Source: an uncultured Flavobacteriales bacterium (GTDB lineage: Bacteria > Bacteroidota > Bacteroidia > Flavobacteriales_D > Crocinitomicaceae). From it: a stretch of 11,545 nt of DNA. The notes under the pieces are model-generated. The model was given only the letters and a program-made list of their open reading frames with translations, was not told where the DNA came from and ran no database searches. The stretch is taken from NCBI GenBank assembly GCA_903899795.1, contig CAIUKX010000445.1, positions 1-11,545 of the forward strand, read 5' to 3'. Below, in pieces: positions 6,970 through 11,545 of this stretch. Each line of letters begins with the position of its first letter. Positions within the stretch are counted from its first letter, which is position 1. The position numbers and the translations under genes are program-made.

Positions 6970-7935
6970 TTATTCCAGTAAATTCTTTCGTATCACCTGG
7001 TAAATTTCTTTAGTCGAGCTATTATAGACATAAATCAGTAAATGCATATTTGCTGGATTATATTGTGTCGGTAAATAGTAACTGTAATTCAAATAAAATT
7101 TATTCCCTTGTAATAAATTTCCATACTTATCAACTTTATCTGTATCTAATATTTTTCTGCCCATTGCTAAACCATCTATACACGTTCTCAATATATTTCT
7201 GTGTATATAATTGTCATTCTGATAATAAGGAAAGCTATCAGTATATTGGACCATTTGTGGAGAGACAACAGAATCTTCAATTAGATAGATAACGCTATAC
7301 AAGTCTTCTCCGGTAGGATTTAGCACATCAACTTCTGTATGTAGAAATACGCCTCTTGTTTGAGAAAAATAATTCACGTCGGCTTGCAAATTTACCCTTA
7401 AATCATTTTGGGTCAATTGATCTGTTATTAAACCTGACCAATACGAAGGAGAGTAAAATCGATGTCCATCTATGATTTTTCTATTCAATAAACCCATAGG
7501 AATTCCGATAAAATCTTGATCCGTTAACTGATTTGAAATCTCAATTCCTATCGGTGATATAAAATCAGTTGAAAAAACTGAATCATTGACAGGTTCTTGA
7601 AAGACAGTTGCTCCATTTGGACCGATGTGTAGATTTACGCTAAAAACCCTTAATGGATTTGATAATGTTAAATTCAAAGCTGTAATATCACCATAAGGGC
7701 TATTCACACTTCTATGACCAACAAAATTTTCAAGTAAGACATTTCTATATAGATTTGTGTTAGGTCCAAAATTTGGCCAATAGGTAGTAATATAATTGGC
7801 ATAGGAAATACTATCAGGAAGCAAAAGGGAATCTATCAAAACAGCTTGAGAATTATCGATAGGTTGATTTAGTGATTTATCCTTTTTACATGAAACCACC
7901 AGAAATACTAGTAAAGGAAGAAATATTTGTTTCAT
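6970..7935 (-). CDS. Omp28-related lipoprotein paralogue with the CxxC replaced by SxxS
   Basis: A 321-residue secreted protein with a lipoprotein signal (MKQIFLPLLVFLVVSC, lipid-anchor C16), so probably anchored in the outer or inner membrane facing the periplasm or surface. It is collinear with the gene at 8106-9077: YWPNFGPNTN (52-61), LLENFVGHRSVNSP (67-80), NLHIGPNG (101-108), GVFLHTEVDVL (195-205), DLYSVIYLIEDS (211-222), IHRNILRTCIDGLAMGRK (244-261) and a closing NYSYYLPTQY...HLLIYVYN block. In the thioredoxin-like site the neighbour has GHQCSNCP; here it is GHRSVNSP (S76, S79), so redox chemistry at this site is excluded. C252 in the CIDG motif is kept. The frame is intact over full length with conserved blocks, so it does not look like a pseudogene. 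Its own terminator, and the neighbour's terminator upstream, make it a separate unit. Function is unknown; the family name comes from an outer-membrane antigen. Confidence 0.88.
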   Translation of the reverse strand: MKQIFLPLLVFLVVSCKKDKSLNQPIDNSQAVLIDSLLLPDSISYANYITTYWPNFGPNTNLYRNVLLENFVGHRSVNSPYGDITALNLTLSNPLRVFSVNLHIGPNGATVFQEPVNDSVFSTDFISPIGIEISNQLTDQDFIGIPMGLLNRKIIDGHRFYSPSYWSGLITDQLTQNDLRVNLQADVNYFSQTRGVFLHTEVDVLNPTGEDLYSVIYLIEDSVVSPQMVQYTDSFPYYQNDNYIHRNILRTCIDGLAMGRKILDTDKVDKYGNLLQGNKFYLNYSYYLPTQYNPANMHLLIYVYNSSTKEIYQVIRKNLLE

Positions 7936-8048
7936 AATTTAAGTTATTAGATTTTACTACAATGTAGAATTTGTTTTTTAACTATTTATTTCAATGTAAT
8001 TATGATTATTGAAGTCCTATAGTTGGTGGTTTTAGTGAGGTTTAGCAC

Positions 8049-8078
8049 AAAAAAAAGTGGAACAAAGATGCTCCACTT
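8049..8078 (-). terminator. Rho-independent terminator after the Omp28-like CxxC gene
   Basis: On the minus strand AAGTGGA (pairing 8072-8078) and TCCACTT (8055-8061) form a perfect 7-base stem around a 10-base loop, followed by a run of eight T (8049-8056, partly in the stem). It lies 27 bases after the stop of the gene ending at 8106 and separates it from the downstream paralogue. Confidence 0.85.
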
Positions 8079-8105
8079 CTTATGATATTATTTTCAATTT
8101 AGGAT

Positions 8106-9077
8106 CTATTCTATAATTTTCTGTTCAATGACCTGCAGCACCTCTTTTGTCGTTTTATTCTGAACAAAAATAATTAGGTGAGTATGGTTTTCATCGTATT
8201 GAGCTGGAAGTTTATAACTGTAATTCAAGTAGTATTTGTTTCCAGTCAATGCATTTCCATTTTTATCAACTTTCATGGATGCAACCAATTTTCTTCCCAT
8301 TGCATTTCCATCAATACACCCACGGTGAATATCACGGTGAACATAATTTACGTCTTGGTAAGGAGGATTCCATGAACTCAAGGTTTTTTGAATTGAAATC
8401 AAAGAATCTTCGATCAGGTAAACCACTTGATATAAATCATCAGGAACTGTACTGCCCAGTAATTCAACTTCGGTATGGAGAATAACACCACGCGTTGAAG
8501 GAAAATAATTTGTTTTTGACTGTAGGTTTACATTCAATACATTCGCATTTAAGATATCAGTCGTATATCCCGGCCAGCTGTTTGAAACTCCAGGAAATTT
8601 TGTACCACCATATATTTTCCGATTGATATCCACAAAAGGATTACCAACCACAGAAGGCTCATCAGCTGTCAATACAGTTGCTATTTCTATCCCTTGTGGA
8701 TTCATGAAATTTTGAGTGAAAGTAGCGTCAACTGCTTGTAATCCGGTATTTCCCCCAGGGCCACTGTGAATGCTTGCTACAAATACCCGATCGGGATGTT
8801 GTGCCACAATAGACTCAACAACGGCAGTAGCATTTGGGCAATTTGAACATTGGTGGCCGGTAAAATCTTCAATCATTACATTCACATTGGTGTTTGTGTT
8901 TTGACTGAAGGTTGGCCACATTGTATTTTTGTAACCTTGCAAAGTAATACCCGATAATAAAGTGGTATCGATATCCACATATTGTTTTGGATACGGATTA
9001 TCTACTTTATCACACGACTGTAACAGACTCAACGCTGTGATTGAAAGTACTGTTATTCCAACGATTATCTTTTTCAT
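8106..9077 (-). CDS. Omp28-related lipoprotein with thioredoxin-like CxxC
   Basis: A 323-residue secreted protein with a signal peptide ending in a lipobox-like LLQSC (C22). The diagnostic block is MIEDFTGHQCSNCPNATAVVESI (68-90), the Omp28-family motif that places a CxxC (C77, C80) after the first strand of a thioredoxin-like fold, followed by RVFVASIHSGPGG (97-109). The C-terminal half carries GVILHTEVELL, DLYQVVYLIEDS, VHRDIHRGCIDGNAMGRK (246-263) and NYSYKLPAQY. It starts 20 bases after the stop of the barrel gene, with no promoter or terminator between, so the two are probably one operon, and it is followed by a strong terminator. Omp28 proteins are found across Bacteroidota and lack a settled biochemical function. 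The CxxC and the nearby TlpA-like protein make a thiol-redox or disulfide role at the envelope plausible, as inference only. Confidence 0.92.
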   Translation of the reverse strand: MKKIIVGITVLSITALSLLQSCDKVDNPYPKQYVDIDTTLLSGITLQGYKNTMWPTFSQNTNTNVNVMIEDFTGHQCSNCPNATAVVESIVAQHPDRVFVASIHSGPGGNTGLQAVDATFTQNFMNPQGIEIATVLTADEPSVVGNPFVDINRKIYGGTKFPGVSNSWPGYTTDILNANVLNVNLQSKTNYFPSTRGVILHTEVELLGSTVPDDLYQVVYLIEDSLISIQKTLSSWNPPYQDVNYVHRDIHRGCIDGNAMGRKLVASMKVDKNGNALTGNKYYLNYSYKLPAQYDENHTHLIIFVQNKTTKEVLQVIEQKIIE

Positions 9078-9097
9078 ACGTCTAAAAATATATAGTG

Positions 9098-10765
9098 TTA
9101 GAAACTTTGAGTGAAATTCAGTGTAATACCATTTGATGCAGGTACAACTCTACAAACTCCCCCTACACAAAACATACCTGCACGTTGTCTACCAACATTC
9201 AATGTAAAACGAGTTGATTCGTGGACATATCCTATGGTTCCAATGATGTAATGAATTCGTAAATCTGGATTTGGATTTGCATAATTGTACTGATCCATAA
9301 CCGATATAAACCAATCTGATTTGTAATTGTATTCAACAACTGCTGTTGCCCAGTCACCTTTATCACGTCCAGCTCCTTTGTTGGTGATCAATTCTTGAAG
9401 TTCAACTCGGATAGAATGACTTTTATTGATTTTATATCCAAATTCTAAAACTCCGATATGAGAGGTAATGATACCAGTTGCATATTCGGTAATTAAACTG
9501 TAATCATTATTTAATTTTATGTCAAAGTAATTTAAAACAACATTGAAAGATTTGTTGAATTTTCTGGAAACACTCACGTTGATATCTTGCCAGAATAAAG
9601 TAGTACTAGCTACAAAAGGAGTCGTTGAGTAGGTGATTCCTGTAGAATCTGACGGGCTGAATCCTGCTGTATTTTGTTTTGGTTTATAGGCAGTTGAAAA
9701 ATTTGCATTGATCGAAGTCCCATACTTTCCACCTAATTTTGAACCCTTAGGAATGGTGTAAACAACTTCAGTTTGGTAAGCAATTTCCCCATTCAATTGA
9801 GTTGCATACGGGTAAAGAGAAGCTACCAAATTGTAGGTGTGGGTTTTATTCAAAGATGGAAGGTAATTGATCAAATCCACTTGCAATTTTTGATTTCTAT
9901 CAGAACGGAAACTCATGTTATCAACCGATTTACCAGAAAAAGAAAAACCAAATCCTTTTTTAGAATATCCAACATTAAACAATGCTGCATATCCCTTGTT
10001 ATAAATAAATTTATTATCCAATGACGGGTCATTTTCTTTAATGGAGTATTCACTGTCGAAGATAAACTTGTTGTATCGTACTTTCAGTCTTCCACCATAA
10101 CTCCCTACATTTTGTGGCAATTTCAAGTTATCGTTATCATCCACTTGGTATTTACTCACAAAAGATCCACCAATGGTAACATCCAATTTTTTATCTTTCA
10201 TTCCTTTGATTACATCATTCAAATGGATTTCCCCGTCGATACCTCTTACGATTCCTGATGCAACCACCACCTGACCATTTGTAAACGACTGTCTCTGATG
10301 CCCATAACATGCTTTCAGGATAACACCAGCATGTGGTCGTACAATCAAACGCATACCATCCATGGCATTATCGTAACCCAAAGCTCTGTTTTCATACACT
10401 CTGAATAGCGTCCCCATACCGAATTGCTCATAGAAATTACCAAGTGTAACATCAACCATGTCATTGCTGTACCCGATATATCTCATTCCGACACCTGTTC
10501 CGCTGAATGCATTCGGATATCCATTGATGTGCGGAGAGTAAGATTCAAATCGACCCCCTGCTTTAAAGCCTTTATTCGTATAAAATGCATTCATATACGT
10601 GTTGATAAGTCCTTTTTCAGCAGGTAATGTTGCTCCGATAAGTGTATCAGCCCGTAAATACTGGAAGGTACTTTCGATGTTACCTGTAAGTGTTCCTTTT
10701 TCTTCTTGTGAGAAGATAGAAAAGTGTACAATTGATAATAAGGAAACGAGATAGATTTTATTCAT
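9098..10765 (-). CDS. Outer-membrane beta-barrel protein, DUF6029-like
   Basis: A 555-residue protein with a type I signal peptide (hydrophobic about 4-18, likely cleavage in FS-QEE near residue 19-20). The rest is alternating strand-like sequence rich in aromatic residues (MRYIGYSNDMVDVTLGNFYEQFG, MDGMRLIVRPHAGV) and ends in a terminal Phe (ITLNFTQSF), as outer-membrane barrels recognised by BamA usually do. The family call DUF6029 is from recalled sequence character and could not be searched. Near the end, in what should be one of the last hairpins, C533 and C538 form a C-x4-C within CVGGVC, close enough for a disulfide. No plug or TonB box is seen, so it is more likely a structural barrel or a partner of the lipoprotein encoded 20 bases downstream than a TonB-dependent receptor. 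The start is an ATG 13 bases after a perfect -7 promoter element. Confidence 0.83.
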   Translation of the reverse strand: MNKIYLVSLLSIVHFSIFSQEEKGTLTGNIESTFQYLRADTLIGATLPAEKGLINTYMNAFYTNKGFKAGGRFESYSPHINGYPNAFSGTGVGMRYIGYSNDMVDVTLGNFYEQFGMGTLFRVYENRALGYDNAMDGMRLIVRPHAGVILKACYGHQRQSFTNGQVVVASGIVRGIDGEIHLNDVIKGMKDKKLDVTIGGSFVSKYQVDDNDNLKLPQNVGSYGGRLKVRYNKFIFDSEYSIKENDPSLDNKFIYNKGYAALFNVGYSKKGFGFSFSGKSVDNMSFRSDRNQKLQVDLINYLPSLNKTHTYNLVASLYPYATQLNGEIAYQTEVVYTIPKGSKLGGKYGTSINANFSTAYKPKQNTAGFSPSDSTGITYSTTPFVASTTLFWQDINVSVSRKFNKSFNVVLNYFDIKLNNDYSLITEYATGIITSHIGVLEFGYKINKSHSIRVELQELITNKGAGRDKGDWATAVVEYNYKSDWFISVMDQYNYANPNPDLRIHYIIGTIGYVHESTRFTLNVGRQRAGMFCVGGVCRVVPASNGITLNFTQSF

Positions 10766-10778
10766 AATAAACGAATTT

Positions 10779-10786
10779 CAAACGTA
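10779..10786 (-). promoter_or_regulatory. Promoter -7 element (TACGTTTG) of the barrel-Omp28 operon
   Basis: On the minus strand the site reads TACGTTTG, matching TAnnTTTG, 13 bases upstream of the barrel ATG at 10765. No convincing -33 TTG is present. It suggests that the barrel and the Omp28-like gene are transcribed separately from the thioredoxin gene 100 bases upstream. Confidence 0.55.
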
Positions 10787-10865
10787 GTTTTTAACTATTC
10801 TTAGTTAGTAGAAGCTAGAAATAGCAGGGTGAAAATTGAAAAAGACTGTAATTTATTTAAGAAAA

Positions 10866-11387
10866 TTATTGTTCAGCTTTTTTAGCAATTTTCAACAATT
10901 CTTCATACAATTTATCTTCGTCACCAGGAGCATAATTGTTGTGTGAATACACAATTGTCCCATCTGTATTTACAAGGAAAGTATGAGGTACGTTATTTAC
11001 TCCCATTGCTCTTTTAAAATCTCCGTTCGGATCCATCAGGACTAAATATTCCCATCCTTTACCATCTACATAAACAGGTACTGCACTTGCTGTTTTCATA
11101 TCGTCGATAGACACTGCAACCAGGTTGACACCCGTTGCTGCCTGCCAATCGGAATATACATCATAGATTGTATTTAATTCTCTTTTGCATGGTGAACACC
11201 AAGTAGCCCAAAAGCTGAAGATAACAGGACCTTTAAATCCTAGATCAGCTGTGTTGACAGCTTTTCCATCCATGGTTTTTAATTGAACTGATGGTAATTT
11301 TTTTCCGACACCTTCTTTTGTCTCTTCTTGTGAAAATGAGGATAAAGCGATAGCAAATCCAATGAATGTAAGAGCTAATTTTTTCAT
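10866..11387 (-). CDS. Secreted TlpA/ResA-like thioredoxin-fold protein
   Basis: A 173-residue periplasmic thiol-disulfide protein. The frame opens at an ATG at 11432, but I chose the ATG at 11387 because it gives a normal signal peptide (MKKLALTFIGFAIALSSFSQ, cleavage before or at Q20) and is preceded by an A-rich leader typical of Bacteroidota. The mature part has GKKLPSVQLKTMDGK (28-42), the active site FWATWCSPCKREL (59-71; C64 and C67), AVSIDD (91-96) and the cis-Pro loop NNVPHTFLVNTDG (131-143, P134), in TlpA/ResA order. Such proteins reduce disulfides of secreted or cytochrome-maturation partners; the WCSPC site is a usual TlpA variant. There is no lipobox, so it should be soluble. It lies upstream on the same strand as the barrel and Omp28 genes, with 100 bases and a promoter in between, so co-regulation is possible but one transcript is not shown. 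Confidence 0.93.
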   Translation of the reverse strand: MKKLALTFIGFAIALSSFSQEETKEGVGKKLPSVQLKTMDGKAVNTADLGFKGPVIFSFWATWCSPCKRELNTIYDVYSDWQAATGVNLVAVSIDDMKTASAVPVYVDGKGWEYLVLMDPNGDFKRAMGVNNVPHTFLVNTDGTIVYSHNNYAPGDEDKLYEELLKIAKKAEQ

Positions 11388-11440
11388 TTTTTTAAATTTT
11401 AAAGTTAATAAGGGGACATTTTCAAATACCATGCCTGAGC

Positions 11441-11448
11441 CAAAGATA
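11441..11448 (-). promoter_or_regulatory. Promoter -7 element (TATCTTTG) of the tlpA-like gene
   Basis: On the minus strand the site reads TATCTTTG, matching TAnnTTTG. It lies 53 bases before the chosen ATG at 11387 and only 8 bases before the ATG at 11432, which would then be almost leaderless. No clear -33 element is visible. Confidence 0.55.
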
Positions 11449-11545
11449 GAGCAAATTTATTGGTTAATTTCTATTATTATTAAAAGTAATGTTGTACTCC
11501 TATAATTCACCTGTAAGGTGTATTTATATTATTAACTAATTGAAA

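Noticed and set aside
6970..7935. SxxS Omp28-like gene as a pseudogene
   Set aside because: The frame is full length, the signal peptide and lipobox are intact, and blocks outside the Cys site are well conserved with the paralogue, so decay is not indicated.
7955..8000. Two TACATTG sites on the minus strand as promoter for the SxxS Omp28 gene
   Set aside because: They lack one T of TAnnTTTG and have no properly spaced -33 element; the gene must have a promoter or be fed by read-through, but I cannot point to it.
11508..11520. CACCT-GTA-AGGTG inverted repeat near the right end
   Set aside because: A five-base stem with a three-base loop and no clear T-run; the neighbouring gene lies outside the window, so a terminator or operator call is not supported.

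Overview
The window looks like chromosomal DNA of a Bacteroidota bacterium, most likely Flavobacteriales (a Crocinitomicaceae/Fluviicola-like genome would fit, but I cannot place it precisely). The grounds are low GC, A-rich leaders instead of strong Shine-Dalgarno sites, three matches to the Bacteroidota -7 promoter element TAnnTTTG just upstream of genes, and lineage-typical proteins: Omp28-related lipoproteins, a DUF6029-type barrel and a cysteine-free Mrp.

Region 1 (1-5076, + strand) is the 3' part of a tightly packed surface-glycan operon. It holds a split transketolase (N-terminal subunit cut by the window edge, then the C-terminal subunit), a fusion of a sugar-nucleotide epimerase/dehydratase with a GtrB/DPM-type polyprenyl-phosphate glycosyltransferase, and a polytopic membrane protein resembling GT-C/DUF6056 glycosyltransferases. 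The genes overlap or are separated by 5 bases. My reading is that the TPP enzyme transfers a two-carbon unit to make a branched or otherwise unusual sugar, the SDR domain reduces or epimerises it, the GT2 domain loads it on undecaprenyl phosphate, and the membrane protein transfers it to a glycan on the outer face. The transketolase appears to have lost the Asp that governs donor-hydroxyl recognition.

Region 2 (5054-6402, - strand) is a two-gene Fe-S unit: an Mrp/NBP35-type P-loop ATPase and a NifU-C-domain scaffold. They are coupled by an ATGA overlap, and their 3' end overlaps the glycan operon by 23 bases. The Mrp contains no cysteine at all, while its partner carries the CxxC.

Region 3 (6403-6969) has no convincing gene. 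It contains the mrp promoter, a cluster of short direct and tandem repeats, and the terminator of the next gene.

Region 4 (6970-11387, - strand) is an envelope group. In transcription order it has a periplasmic TlpA-like thioredoxin, a DUF6029-like outer-membrane barrel with a C-x4-C pair near its end, an Omp28-related lipoprotein with a CxxC, and a paralogue in which both cysteines of that motif are serines. Barrel and first Omp28 form a likely operon ended by a terminator; the paralogue is a separate unit with its own terminator. The last 113 bases hold the upstream region of the thioredoxin gene and no visible gene.
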